Assembly (NCBI RefSeq): GCF_000359745.1
Contig: NZ_AQHN01000084.1
Coordinates: forward strand, 62,001-126,000
Length of the DNA stretch: 64,000 bases
Origin: Rhizobium freirei PRF 81
GTDB taxonomy: Bacteria; Pseudomonadota; Alphaproteobacteria; Rhizobiales; Rhizobiaceae
Reading direction: 5' to 3'
The translations under genes and the position numbers were made by a program. A model generated the notes under the pieces. That model made no database searches. It was given only the letters and a program-made list of their open reading frames with translations, and had not been told where the DNA came from. This document shows, piece after piece, positions 16,997 to 25,018 of the stretch; the first letter of the stretch is position 1, and each line of letters begins with the position of its first letter.

Positions 16997-18355
16997 TCAG
17001 ATCTTTGGAAAGGACAGGCAGACCTGGAGCCCAGGCCTGCCATCCTCAAGCGCGATCGGGGCCGAGTGCAGATCCGCTATTGCCTTGACAAGGCTCAACC
17101 CCAATCCGCTGCCGGGCGTTGTGCGGCTCTTGTCCAGACGGTAGAGCCGCCTGAATACCAGCTCGCGCTCCTCCATCGGGATGCCCGGCCCGTTGTCCGA
17201 GACGCAGGCAAGATAGGCTTGCTCCGTTGCCGCAAGCGTCATCAGGATGCTGGTCCCGGCCGGGCAATGGGTGATCGCATTCTCGATGAGATTGACGAAG
17301 AGCTGGGTTAGCAGCTCGCGGTCGCCATTGACGGTAGATGGCGCCAATACCTGAAGGCTTAGTTCCAGCTTTTGCGCATTGTCCTCGGCGACATGTTCAT
17401 AGATTTCCGCCACCGAGGACATGACGTCGCGCAGGTCCAAACGCTTGAATCGGGCCTTGCCGGCGCCTGCCTCGATTTGCGATATCCGCAGAAGTGCGCC
17501 GAATGTCGCGTCGATCCTGTCGCATTCCTCGCGGGCGTCGAGAAGCAGGCCCTCGACGGTCTCGGTCTGCCCCTGCCGCTGCAAAGCTTGCTCGATCGTC
17601 ATGCGCAGGCGATTGAGCGGCGTTTTCAGATCATGTGCGATATCGGCACTGACCTGGCGCATGCCCTCCACAAGGCTGGAGAGCCGGCCGAGCGCATGGT
17701 TCATATGGGTGGAAACGACATCGATATCATCTCCATTTCCATGGATCGGAATCCGGCATGTAAGATTGCCGCCCGAAATCTCTATCATGGTGTATTCGAT
17801 GGATTCCAGCCGTCTCGTCGCCCGTCTGGCAAGCAGCGCGCCTCCGACAATCACGACAGCCACGATGAGGCCGGAAGCCCACAGGAAGCTTGCGAGGACG
17901 ATATGTTCGATCGCGTCGGTCTCACGGTAACTTTGTCCGACGAAGAGAGAATTGCCGCCGACATTGCCAGCCATAATCCTTATCGGATCACTGCCGCCCA
18001 ATCCGAGATTGGCCGCCGGCACCGTCGAAAGTCCAGGCTGGATTTGCGACACCCTGATATTGCCCGCAAGCTTCTCTCCTCTCGCGTTCAACAGCAGGAA
18101 TACCTGATCCTCGGCGTTCTTGAGCGCGGAATATGTATTGACGGCGGCGATCAGGTCTTCGAGGTCATCGGCCGAATACGTCGATGCGACGACGGAATAA
18201 GTGTCGCCTACCGACCGATCGATGGCGCGCGCAAGTTCCCGCTCCATCAGCCCATAGGCGATCGCGCCCGCCACGAGAAGGGCGAGGATGAAGAAAAGCC
18301 CGAAGGATAAGGCCAGCCTGAAAGGCGTGCTGCGCAGCAGTCTAGCGCGGCGCAT
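16997..18355 (-). CDS. Membrane sensor histidine kinase (second two-component system)
   Basis: A 452-residue kinase: TM1 at about 12-36, a 115-residue periplasmic sensor, TM2 at about 153-177, HAMP, then the phosphoacceptor VSADIAHDLKTPLNRL (His241) and an ATPase with N-box LIENAITHC, G1 SDNGPGI and G2 GSGLGLSLV. Motifs are intact. The ATG at 18355 overlaps the regulator gene by 14 bp; the longer open frame to 18493 lies inside the regulator gene and is unlikely to be translated. The layout resembles metal-responsive CusS-type kinases, but the signal cannot be read from sequence. Confidence 0.92.
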   Translation of the reverse strand: MRRARLLRSTPFRLALSFGLFFILALLVAGAIAYGLMERELARAIDRSVGDTYSVVASTYSADDLEDLIAAVNTYSALKNAEDQVFLLLNARGEKLAGNIRVSQIQPGLSTVPAANLGLGGSDPIRIMAGNVGGNSLFVGQSYRETDAIEHIVLASFLWASGLIVAVVIVGGALLARRATRRLESIEYTMIEISGGNLTCRIPIHGNGDDIDVVSTHMNHALGRLSSLVEGMRQVSADIAHDLKTPLNRLRMTIEQALQRQGQTETVEGLLLDAREECDRIDATFGALLRISQIEAGAGKARFKRLDLRDVMSSVAEIYEHVAEDNAQKLELSLQVLAPSTVNGDRELLTQLFVNLIENAITHCPAGTSILMTLAATEQAYLACVSDNGPGIPMEERELVFRRLYRLDKSRTTPGSGLGLSLVKAIADLHSAPIALEDGRPGLQVCLSFPKI

Positions 18356-19019
18356 GCATGCAATATCCCGTATTTCGGACCGTATGGACCAGCTGGACGT
18401 CAAACGGCTTGTCGATCTTCGTTCGCAGCCGGCTGATATGCGTTTCCACAACGCTCGTCTTGGGATCGAAATGGAAATCCCAGACCCGCTCAAGCAGCAT
18501 GGTTCGCGTCAGCACCCGGCCCTCGGCTCGCATCAGAACCTCCAAGAGCGTGAATTCCCGGGGCTGAAGATCAATCGGCGCGCCGCCCCGGCTGACTTGC
18601 CGCTTGATGACATCGAGCTCAAGGTCCGCGATCCGCAGCACCGTCTTGCGATCCTGTACGGGCGGCCGTCGCGCCAGCGCGTTCAGCCGCGCGAGCAATT
18701 CGGAAAAGGCAAAGGGCTTGGTCAGGTAGTCGTCGCCGCCTGCCTCGAGCCCTTCGACCCTGTCGTCGACGCCGCTCATGGAGGTCAGGAATATGGCCGG
18801 CGTCTCGACCTTGGCGGCCCTGGCGGCCTTGACCAGCGAAAGGCCATCCAGCCCGGGTATCATGCGATCGACGATGAGGACGTCGTAGTGTTCGCGCGTC
18901 GCCTGGAACAGCGCATCCGTGCCATCGCGGATCACATCGCAGACGTGCCCGGCTTCGCTCAGGCCGCGGGAGATGTAATCGGCAGTCTTCCGGTCGTCCT
19001 CGACGACAAGTATTTTCAT
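18342..19019 (-). CDS. OmpR-family response regulator (second two-component system)
   Basis: A 225-residue regulator with receiver start MKILVVEDD, phosphoacceptor Asp51 in VLIVDRMIPG, conserved Lys in DDYLTKPF, and an OmpR-type winged helix ending TSVVETHISRLRTKI and RNTGYCM. It is promoter-proximal in the regulator-kinase operon. Its start lies 248 bp from the divergent small exported protein/DUF347 operon, which is therefore its most likely target. A CTTAC-N6-GTAAG dyad in that interval is a candidate binding site. Confidence 0.92.
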   Translation of the reverse strand: MKILVVEDDRKTADYISRGLSEAGHVCDVIRDGTDALFQATREHYDVLIVDRMIPGLDGLSLVKAARAAKVETPAIFLTSMSGVDDRVEGLEAGGDDYLTKPFAFSELLARLNALARRPPVQDRKTVLRIADLELDVIKRQVSRGGAPIDLQPREFTLLEVLMRAEGRVLTRTMLLERVWDFHFDPKTSVVETHISRLRTKIDKPFDVQLVHTVRNTGYCMHAPR

Positions 19020-19094
19020 GCTTCGGCTGCGCTCCGTTGACCGTGATACGCGCGGAAGTATGGCTCCAGAAGGTGTCGGCAGCCTGAACGGGCG

Positions 19095-19110
19095 CTTACA
19101 AATCCGTAAG
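19095..19110. promoter_or_regulatory. Inverted repeat in divergent interval, candidate regulator site
   Basis: CTTAC (19095-19099), six bases AAATCC, then GTAAG (19106-19110). A second CTTAC half-site is at 19139-19143. Both lie between the divergent response-regulator gene and the small exported protein gene. Short, so only suggestive. Confidence 0.35.
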
Positions 19111-19267
19111 GTCGCGCCCGTCGGGAGGGCGCGCGTTTCTTACGAAACAGTATGCTCTCGGCAAAGACCATGTATAGGCGGCTCCGTAGAAGGGACGGCG
19201 CCGACGCGCAGTCAATGCGGTCGGCGGATCAACCTGAGACCACAGGTCACAAACCGGAGCCATCTTC

Positions 19268-19537
19268 ATGAACATGTCCAAAGCCGCTCAACGTATCACT
19301 CTCACCATCCTCGCGGGGCTCGTGATAGTGCCCGCCGCCGCCCATGCCGCGGCACCTCGTCCATGCGAAGACATGCTCAAGGAAATGCGCGCTGCAAAAT
19401 CAACCGCAAAACTCAGCGCGGACGATAAAGCCAAGGTCGATGCGCTCGAGGCGAAGGCAGTCGAACGCTGCAATGCCGATGACGACAGGCGGGCCGACGG
19501 CTTTCTGGACGATGCGATGAAGCTGATGAAGAAGTGA
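19268..19537 (+). CDS. Small exported helical protein, first gene of DUF347 operon
   Basis: An 89-residue protein. The signal peptide (TLTILAGLVIVPAAAHA, cleavage after AHA near residue 28) is followed by a charged, Ala/Lys/Asp-rich helical domain. Its two cysteines (in RPCEDML and VERCNADD) could pair in the periplasm. I do not recognise a family. GGAG lies about 8 bases upstream of the ATG, and a second ATG 6 bp inside is possible. The DUF347 membrane protein gene starts 25 bp downstream, so they form an operon, divergent from a two-component system. It could be a periplasmic partner or ligand buffer for that membrane protein, which is speculation. Confidence 0.75.
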   Translation: MNMSKAAQRITLTILAGLVIVPAAAHAAAPRPCEDMLKEMRAAKSTAKLSADDKAKVDALEAKAVERCNADDDRRADGFLDDAMKLMKK

Positions 19538-19562
19538 GACCGGTCAACGAGGCAGAAGCAAC

Positions 19563-20342
19563 ATGACCCAGCAATTTCTAGCAAGTCCGGAGCCGCTCTT
19601 GAACAGGGTTCCGCGCGTCACGATCGATTTCTGGCTGATCAAGCTGTTGGCGGTAACGATGGGCGAAACCGCGGCGGATTATCTCGCCGTCAACATGGGG
19701 CTTGGCCTTACGCTGACGTCGCTCGCCATGGCCGTAGTGCTTGTCGGTGTGCTTGCGATCCAGTTTCTGCAGGAGCGCTACGTTCCTTGGGCTTATTGGA
19801 TCGCCGTCGTCCTGATCAGCGTTGTCGGAACATTGCTGACCGATAATCTCTCGGACAATCTTGGCGTTCCGCTCGCTGTCTCGACGGTCGGGTTCAGCAT
19901 TGCGCTGGGCCTCACCTTCTTCGTCTGGTGGAGAATGGAAGGGACTTTGTCTATCCACTCGATTTACTCGGCCAGGCGCGAGCAGTTCTATTGGTTGGCC
20001 ATTCTCTTCACTTTCGCGCTCGGGACGGCGGTTGGCGATCTGATCGCTGAACAATTCGGCTTCGGCTATATAGCGACGGGTTTGATCTTTGCCGGCGTGA
20101 TTGCTGCTGTCGCGATCGCTTATTTCGGCTTCAGGCTCAACGCCATCCTGGCATTCTGGGTGGCCTATATCTTCACGCGGCCACTCGGAGCCTCGTTCGG
20201 GGATTATCTTTCGCAGCCGGTGGAATACGGAGGTCTCGGTTTCGGCACCATCTATACGAGTTGTCTGTTCCTCATAGCCATTGCGGCAACCGTCATCTAC
20301 ATGACGGTAAACCATGAGCCCGAAGTGTCGGTCGAGGTGTAG
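19563..20342 (+). CDS. DUF347 (COG4705) multispanning membrane protein with four repeats
   Basis: A 259-residue integral membrane protein with about eight TM segments, and a fourfold internal repeat each carrying G-x4-D: GETAAD (34-39), GTLLTD (89-94), GTAVGD (154-159) and GASFGD (209-214). This is the DUF347 repeat pattern. The acidic residues buried in membrane segments suggest transport of a cation or metal, but no function is established for the family to my knowledge. It lies in an operon with the small exported protein and is divergent from an OmpR-type two-component system. A perfect 13-bp hairpin follows the stop codon. Confidence 0.85.
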   Translation: MTQQFLASPEPLLNRVPRVTIDFWLIKLLAVTMGETAADYLAVNMGLGLTLTSLAMAVVLVGVLAIQFLQERYVPWAYWIAVVLISVVGTLLTDNLSDNLGVPLAVSTVGFSIALGLTFFVWWRMEGTLSIHSIYSARREQFYWLAILFTFALGTAVGDLIAEQFGFGYIATGLIFAGVIAAVAIAYFGFRLNAILAFWVAYIFTRPLGASFGDYLSQPVEYGGLGFGTIYTSCLFLIAIAATVIYMTVNHEPEVSVEV

Positions 20343-20351
20343 AGCTACTCT

Positions 20352-20384
20352 CCGTGAGATCGGGCAACCAACCCGATCTCACGG
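20352..20384. terminator. Perfect 13-bp hairpin after DUF347 gene
   Basis: CCGTGAGATCGGG (20352-20364) pairs perfectly with CCCGATCTCACGG (20372-20384), 7-base loop. It lies 9 bp past the stop. It has no T tract, so it may be a transcript end-protector or Rho-assisted terminator serving both this operon and the facing M20 remnant. Confidence 0.55.
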
Positions 20385-20396
20385 CTCGGCAGATGC

Positions 20397-20916
20397 TCAA
20401 TCATATCTCGCCAAAGCTGCGAGGATGCGCACCCAGGATCGGATCCCCTTATGAAAGCTCGAAAGATCGTATTTTTCATTCGGGCTGTGGACGCGATTGT
20501 CGAAGCGGGCAAAGCCGACCAATAGGGCATCCCAGCCAAGGCGACGCTTGAATTCGCCGATGATCGGGATAGAGCCGCCGGTTCCCGCCAGCGCCGCCTC
20601 GCGCTGCCACTCGGTAGTCAAGGCTTCCAATGTCTTACGCAGGAACGGGCTTGTCGAGCGGCATAATCGTTGCCGGCGAGAGGCCATGATCCTTGAAGCT
20701 GACCGAGCAGTCGGGCGTGCCGTCATAAAAGCCGGCAATGGCGACGACGCCATCCGGCGTGCGCAGACTGGAAACGATGTCGGCAAGGACCTGCAACAGA
20801 TTGCGGGCTGCATTGCCGAACATGCCGGAATGCAGATCGCGATTGGTGCAGCTCAACTCGATCTCCTCACCGACCATGCCGCGCAGCATGGTCGTGACGG
20901 CTATCAGAATCAATGC
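20397..20916 (-). pseudogene. M20-family peptidase remnant (truncated, internally deleted, frameshifted)
   Basis: Two minus-strand frames together spell the C-terminal half of an M20 metallopeptidase. Frame one (about 20916-20635) has AVTTMLRGMVGEE, RDLHSGMFGNAARN and HGLSPATIMPLDKP. Frame two (about 20633-20397) has ALTTEWQREAALAGTGGSIP and HSPNEKYDLSSFHKGIRSW. The N-terminal catalytic half is absent. A large piece between GFYDG and SVSFKDHG is missing, and a frameshift separates DKP from the next segment. The 5' break coincides with the end of the CDP-diacylglycerol pyrophosphatase gene, suggesting a deletion joined the two. Confidence 0.85.
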
Positions 20917-21629
20917 ATGATCGTGCAGCTGTGGTCCTGCACGTCTTCGCCGCCCATGCTGGGCCGGGCGACGTCCGTCAGCACGATGAAGCCAGGGCCA
21001 TCGGCAAAGTTCGCGCCGACGACAACGAGGTTGTGGTCGCCCATTTCCTTGGCAGGGTCCTTCAGCGTCTTGGCGAGTGCCAGGAACGGATTGAAATCGC
21101 CCAATATCTCCCCCTTGACGCGCAGTGCGGTGAACTGATGGCCTGCAACGGTATCGGGTAGGGGCGCCCAATCCGTGCCGATACGATCGGCATCCGCCTT
21201 CAGCGCGGCCTGGGCCTCGGCGCTGAGGCAGTCGACGTGGATGTGCAGCTGATTCTGCGAGCGGGCCTGCTGGGCGTTCACGGCAAGGCTCAGACCATCC
21301 CGCGGGACGGCGCGCGGCAGGCGGGCATCGACATCGCCATGTTCGGACCAAGCATCGGCGAAGAAATTGTGTGTGGCAGGGTCGAGGAGGGCGGCGCTTT
21401 CAATCCCTGTGATCTTGTCGGTGGGGATCAGAAGAACCTGTGCGACACCCCTCAGGTCCTTGAGGATTGCATAGTGCTCGGCGGTGTTGACCGAGAGGCA
21501 CGGCGCGGTCTGCACGACGCATTTGTCATGTACGATCTTCCACAGTACGTCGGAATCGGCAAAGGCCGGAGCAAAGAGGAGTGGAAGAAAGGAGGCGGTA
21601 AGGGCCGTGACGCGGCGCGAAATTGTCAT
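20910..21629 (-). CDS. cdh: CDP-diacylglycerol pyrophosphatase
   Basis: Hydrolyses CDP-diacylglycerol to CMP and phosphatidate. The 239-residue protein has a signal peptide/membrane anchor (VTALTASFLPLLFAPAFA, cleavage near AFA), the family stretch DVLWKIVHDKCV, LLIPTDKITGIES, and the HIT-like catalytic motif SQNQLHIHVDC (His129, His131). The C-terminus DVQDHSC matches the normal family end, so the gene appears intact although the M20 remnant abuts it. The start at 21629 was chosen for its signal peptide; the frame is open to 21842 but without coding character there. AAGGGA lies upstream. Confidence 0.9.
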   Translation of the reverse strand: MTISRRVTALTASFLPLLFAPAFADSDVLWKIVHDKCVVQTAPCLSVNTAEHYAILKDLRGVAQVLLIPTDKITGIESAALLDPATHNFFADAWSEHGDVDARLPRAVPRDGLSLAVNAQQARSQNQLHIHVDCLSAEAQAALKADADRIGTDWAPLPDTVAGHQFTALRVKGEILGDFNPFLALAKTLKDPAKEMGDHNLVVVGANFADGPGFIVLTDVARPSMGGEDVQDHSCTIMH

Positions 21630-21970
21630 GCACAAAGATTCCCTTGTTCGAACGGCTTGGCGTTCCTCGAAATTCTCTGGACCATAATCCGAGCCTGTAA
21701 GGCGGTTATGACGGTATGATGGAGAAGAGACCAGAGCGATGGTGATATCGGCATTGCTAACGATCGATATCATTCTCGCTTCATTCCGGCTTAAGGCCGT
21801 TTTCAGTTTGGTTGCCTGGATGGCAAGGGCCGGGGGAAACATGCCTCGCTCCAGGACGGAAAGGTTGCAGCCATGTCCAGTTCTGCGACCGTTCGGATGT
21901 CGAGGGCGGAGCGTTCATAACGCTCGAACGCCGCAATCCAGCAGCGGAGCGAAATAATCTGGAGCTTAAA
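21630..21970. other. 341-bp divergent interval
   Basis: It lies between cdh (minus) and the 67-residue protein gene (plus). I see no gene, and no dyad strong enough to name. The region should carry both promoters. The open frames that cross it are extensions of the flanking genes. Confidence 0.4.
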
Positions 21971-22174
21971 ATGGGTATCGGAAAGCTGATTGAAGAAGTA
22001 GCAGGCGCTGTCGCCGCCGAAGACGCGGTAGAGGCCGTCGATCCGAATGCAGGTATCCTGACAAAGGCAGCCGCCGCGGTCGCAGGTTTTGAGGGCGTGA
22101 ACAAGCTGACGGACGTCCTGAAGGAAAAGGAAGAGCAGCCGGCCGCCGACAAAAGCGGCGATCAGAACGGCTGA
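21971..22174 (+). CDS. Small hypothetical protein (67 residues)
   Basis: Unrecognised acidic, Ala-rich protein: MGIGKLIEEVAGAVAAEDA followed by a mostly helical segment and a hydrophilic Lys/Glu-rich tail. No signal peptide or membrane segment is clear. The ATG at 21971 has GGAG 6-7 bases upstream, which is the main support; the frame is open upstream to 21812 without a ribosome binding site. Its 3' end touches the IS6-family remnant on the opposite strand. Confidence 0.55.
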   Translation: MGIGKLIEEVAGAVAAEDAVEAVDPNAGILTKAAAAVAGFEGVNKLTDVLKEKEEQPAADKSGDQNG

Positions 22175-22244
22175 CCGGAAAGCGGCAGCCGCGCCTGCCG
22201 AAAAGATTTTAACTGTGAAGCTGGAAGCCGGGCATGTCCCGGCT

Positions 22245-22566
22245 TTCTGATTCTCTGGCGATAGCACCACTTGCCGCGGCTCTTGACATAGGTTTCATCG
22301 ATGCGGACCGAACCACAATGGGGTCGGCGAAACTGGCGCAACCACTTCCCGATCATCGGTGCATAGGCGAGGGCCCAGTGGTCGATCGTGCTGTGGTCCA
22401 CTTCGAAGCCGCGCTCTCGGAACATTTCCTCAACGTCTCGGTAGCTGAACGGATAGCGCAAGTGCCAACTCACCGCCTGTACGATCAGCCATGCCTCGAA
22501 AGGTCGATCCTTGAAAGCATTCTTCGATTGGCGCTTCAGCTTCTCGGCAATGGCATTCAAAATCAT
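22245..22566 (-). mobile_element. IS6-family transposase remnant, 3' truncated
   Basis: The minus-strand frame encodes the N-terminal part of an IS6/IS26-type transposase: WHLRYPFSYRDVEEMFRERG, VDHSTIDHWALAYAP and the first catalytic Asp region RIDETYVKSRGKWCY. Homology stops after KWCYRQRI at about 22245, where the reading continues into unrelated sequence. The rest of the DDE domain is missing, so it is inactive. No terminal inverted repeats or target duplication could be identified. With the M20 remnant it marks 20.4-22.6 kb as a rearranged patch. Confidence 0.85.
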
Positions 22567-22667
22567 TGGTACGCTCTACAATATCGGAGCGCGGTTTGCT
22601 CGTGATATCGCCAACATACAGTTAAGGATCCGAATTTGCGACAGGCCCATCAATCTTCTATCCGTCT

Positions 22668-23015
22668 TCAGTCATCGGCCTCGACGGAGATAAAGGGGCG
22701 AAAGAATCCAGTCGGCTGCAGGATCGAACTGGCGATATTGGCAATAATCTGGCCCGGCATCTCGCTCTTTGCCTTAGCCTCCTTCCAGGCCGGATCAGCC
22801 AGGAATTCCGCCCATTTCCGCTCGCGCTCCTCCAGCGATTGCCATTCGAGGAAATAGATGAGGTCGTTGCTGTAAGGTCCGATCATCGTCGTCCAGAAAC
22901 CGAGGGGGCGGATGCCGAGTCGATCCCAGATCGCCAGCGTCGCCGTTTCGAAACGCTCCTGGAGCGCTGGCAGCTTGCCGGGCAAGCAAGTATAGATACG
23001 CATTTCATGGATCAT
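22668..23015 (-). CDS. NIPSNAP family protein
   Basis: A 115-residue alpha+beta-barrel (dimeric ferredoxin-like) protein. The start MIHEMRIYTCLPGKLPALQ is the characteristic NIPSNAP opening, followed by LGFWTTMIGPYSNDLIYFLE and the W-x2-LEER-x-RKW pattern. NIPSNAP proteins are small and of unknown enzymatic role, sometimes next to oxidoreductases. It is probably cytoplasmic. A strong AAGGAGG lies 8 bases upstream of ATG 23015. It is monocistronic and divergent from the aldehyde oxidoreductase operon across a 546-bp interval. Confidence 0.87.
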   Translation of the reverse strand: MIHEMRIYTCLPGKLPALQERFETATLAIWDRLGIRPLGFWTTMIGPYSNDLIYFLEWQSLEERERKWAEFLADPAWKEAKAKSEMPGQIIANIASSILQPTGFFRPFISVEADD

Positions 23016-23561
23016 GGAAAATCCTCCTTGAGTGAATTCAGAACAGACCGAGCCTGTCCATGAGAGCCCGATTTAAATGTAGTTGAGCGATAACAGCAGG
23101 TTGTGATTCCTTTTTGTGCTGAATCAAAATGGGGTTTCCGATGACCTGGATTGCTAATACTCTATTTGAGCATAACTGAGACGCGCTTCATTTTTCAAGT
23201 GATTTGACGGACCGGGAATGGGCGTTGATCGATCCCCTAATCCCGCCGGCACGCAGTGAGGGCGACCGAGGACAAATAGCAGCGGCCCTTTCGGCCCCGC
23301 CTCTTGCCCATCCTCCATCTCGATCGGTTCAAAGCTAGACTAGCCTAAATGTCGGGGCTTGACGAAAACAAGCTAGGCATTAATTTAAACGGAGGCCCCT
23401 CCGTTTATCCGAGGCGCCCCTTGCTTCCTAATTCAGACGAGAGCCGACCATGACGCCAGAATTCCATCGTCCTCGTCTTTCCGAAAGAAACCCATAGCAA
23501 TCGGTAGATCGAGGGATAGATCCCGCAGGTCTCATCTTCGTGACGATAGCAGGAGCTTATC
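23016..23561. other. 546-bp divergent regulatory region
   Basis: It lies between the NIPSNAP gene and the aldehyde oxidoreductase operon. It holds a promoter and palindrome at 23359-23406 followed by a 155-base leader. The minus-strand open frame at 23405-23680 runs into the oxidoreductase gene and has no family features. No regulator gene lies in the interval. Confidence 0.5.
23359..23406 (+). promoter_or_regulatory. Promoter with overlapping palindromic operator
   Basis: TTGACG (23359-23364), a 16-base spacer and TAATTT (23381-23386) form a sigma70-like promoter facing the oxidoreductase operon. Directly at the -10 begins AAACGGAGG (23387-23395), matched by CCTCCGTTT (23398-23406) with two bases between. 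A dimeric repressor bound here would block initiation. Confidence 0.5.
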
Positions 23562-24035
23562 ATGACACGGACCATCCATATCGCACTCGATATCAACGGG
23601 CAGCGACACGAACTCGATCTTGAGCCACGCGTGACCCTGCTTGATGCCCTGCGCGAACATCTCTCGCTCACCGGCACCAAGAAGGGCTGCGATCAAGGCC
23701 AGTGCGGTGCCTGCACCTGTCATGTCGACGGCAAGCGCGTGCTCTCCTGTCTAACGCTTGCCGCTCAGGTCGAGGGGCGCGCAATCACGACGATCGAGGG
23801 TATCGCCGGTGACGGCGGCGATCTGCATCCCGTGCAGGCGGCCTTCATCGAGCAGGACGCCTTCCAGTGCGGCTATTGCACGCCGGGCCAGATCATGTCG
23901 GCGGTTGCCTGCATTCGCGAGGGACATGCCGGTTCGGATGCGGAGATCCGCGAATATATGTCCGGCAATCTCTGTCGGTGCGGGGCCTACAACAGCATCG
24001 TCGCGGCGGTGCGCCAGGCAGGGGAGGTGGCGTAA
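23562..24035 (+). CDS. Aldehyde oxidoreductase, 2Fe-2S subunit (PaoA/YagT-like)
   Basis: Electron-transfer subunit of a molybdenum hydroxylase, 157 residues. An N-terminal plant-ferredoxin domain carries KGCDQGQCGAC and VLSC. A C-terminal domain holds the second cluster with CGYCTPGQ and LCRCGAY, giving all eight cysteines. Unlike E. coli PaoA it starts directly at the ferredoxin fold with no twin-arginine signal, so the enzyme is likely cytoplasmic. AGGAG lies 6 bases upstream of ATG 23562. The stop codon shares a base with the FAD-subunit start (TAATG). Confidence 0.93.
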   Translation: MTRTIHIALDINGQRHELDLEPRVTLLDALREHLSLTGTKKGCDQGQCGACTCHVDGKRVLSCLTLAAQVEGRAITTIEGIAGDGGDLHPVQAAFIEQDAFQCGYCTPGQIMSAVACIREGHAGSDAEIREYMSGNLCRCGAYNSIVAAVRQAGEVA

Positions 24036-25018
24036 TGCGGAACTTTTCGTATTTGCGGGCTAACTCCGCGACTGAGGCCAGCCAGGCGGCGCAACAGGCC
24101 GGTGCCATGCTGCTTGCCGGCGGCACGACTTTGCTGGACCTCGCCAAATGCGGGGTGACTGAGCCCGAGACGGTCATCGATATCATCAATCTTTCCGGCA
24201 TGAGCGACATTACGGCCGAGGCAGCCGGTGTCCGGATCGGAGCGCTCGCCAGGATGAGCGAGGTTGCCGATCACAAGGATATTCGCGCGGCTTTTCCGGC
24301 GGTTTCGGAATCGCTGTCGCTTGCCGCCTCAGCCCAGCTTCGCAACATGGCAACAATCGGCGGCAATCTCCTGCAGCGGACGCGCTGTTCCTATTTCCGC
24401 GATCCCGGCGCCTTCCCGGTCTGCAACAAGCGTAACCCCGGTTCCGGCTGTTCGGCGATCGGCGGCATCACGCGCAATCATGCGGTGCTCGGAACGAGCG
24501 AGGCATGCATTGCTTCCTATCCCGGCGATCTGGCGGTCGCCCTGGTGGCGTTCGACGCAGTGGTCGAGACGGATGGCCGCAAGATTGCTGTCGACGATTT
24601 CTTCCTCATTCCCGGCGATACGCCGAATAAGGAAACGATCCTTCAGCGCGGCGAGATCATTACCGCCATCGCTATTCCTGCTTCCGCTGCTGCACGGAAC
24701 TCGACATACATCAAGGTCCGCGACCGGCAATCCTATGAATTCGCCGCTGCGAGTGCTGCCGTTGGCCTGGAATTTGAAGCGGATGGCAGAACTGTGCGCG
24801 ATATCCGCGTGGCGCTCGGCGGCGTCGCTACCAAGCCCTGGCGTGTGCGTGATGTCGAGCGGGCGCTCATCGGCAAGGCTCTTACTGCGGAAGCCGTGGA
24901 AAAAGCCAGCCGGCTCGCCATGGAGGGCGCCGTCGCGCATGGCGGCAACCGTTACAAGATCGAACTTGCGCCGCGCGTCATCGCCCGCGCCATTTTGAGG
25001 ATGGGAGGCTTGGCATGA
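24035..25018 (+). CDS. Aldehyde oxidoreductase, FAD subunit with 4Fe-4S insert (PaoB/YagS-like)
   Basis: A 327-residue FAD-binding subunit. The flavin-binding LLAGGTTLLDLAKCGV is near residues 28-43, and QLRNMATIGGNLLQRTRC follows. The cysteine-rich insertion beginning at TRCSYFRDPGAFPVCNK and continuing NPGSGCSAIGG is the feature that in E. coli PaoB binds a 4Fe-4S cluster, so this is the PaoABC subtype and not a standard xanthine dehydrogenase. The C-terminal CODH flavoprotein domain contains IRVALGGVATKPWR. The start is fixed by the 1-bp overlap with the upstream gene; the stop overlaps the large subunit by 4 bp. Confidence 0.92.
   Translation: MRNFSYLRANSATEASQAAQQAGAMLLAGGTTLLDLAKCGVTEPETVIDIINLSGMSDITAEAAGVRIGALARMSEVADHKDIRAAFPAVSESLSLAASAQLRNMATIGGNLLQRTRCSYFRDPGAFPVCNKRNPGSGCSAIGGITRNHAVLGTSEACIASYPGDLAVALVAFDAVVETDGRKIAVDDFFLIPGDTPNKETILQRGEIITAIAIPASAAARNSTYIKVRDRQSYEFAAASAAVGLEFEADGRTVRDIRVALGGVATKPWRVRDVERALIGKALTAEAVEKASRLAMEGAVAHGGNRYKIELAPRVIARAILRMGGLA

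Noticed and set aside
23405-23680. Minus-strand frame in the aldehyde oxidoreductase leader
   Set aside because: Overlaps the promoter palindrome and the 2Fe-2S subunit gene; no motif.
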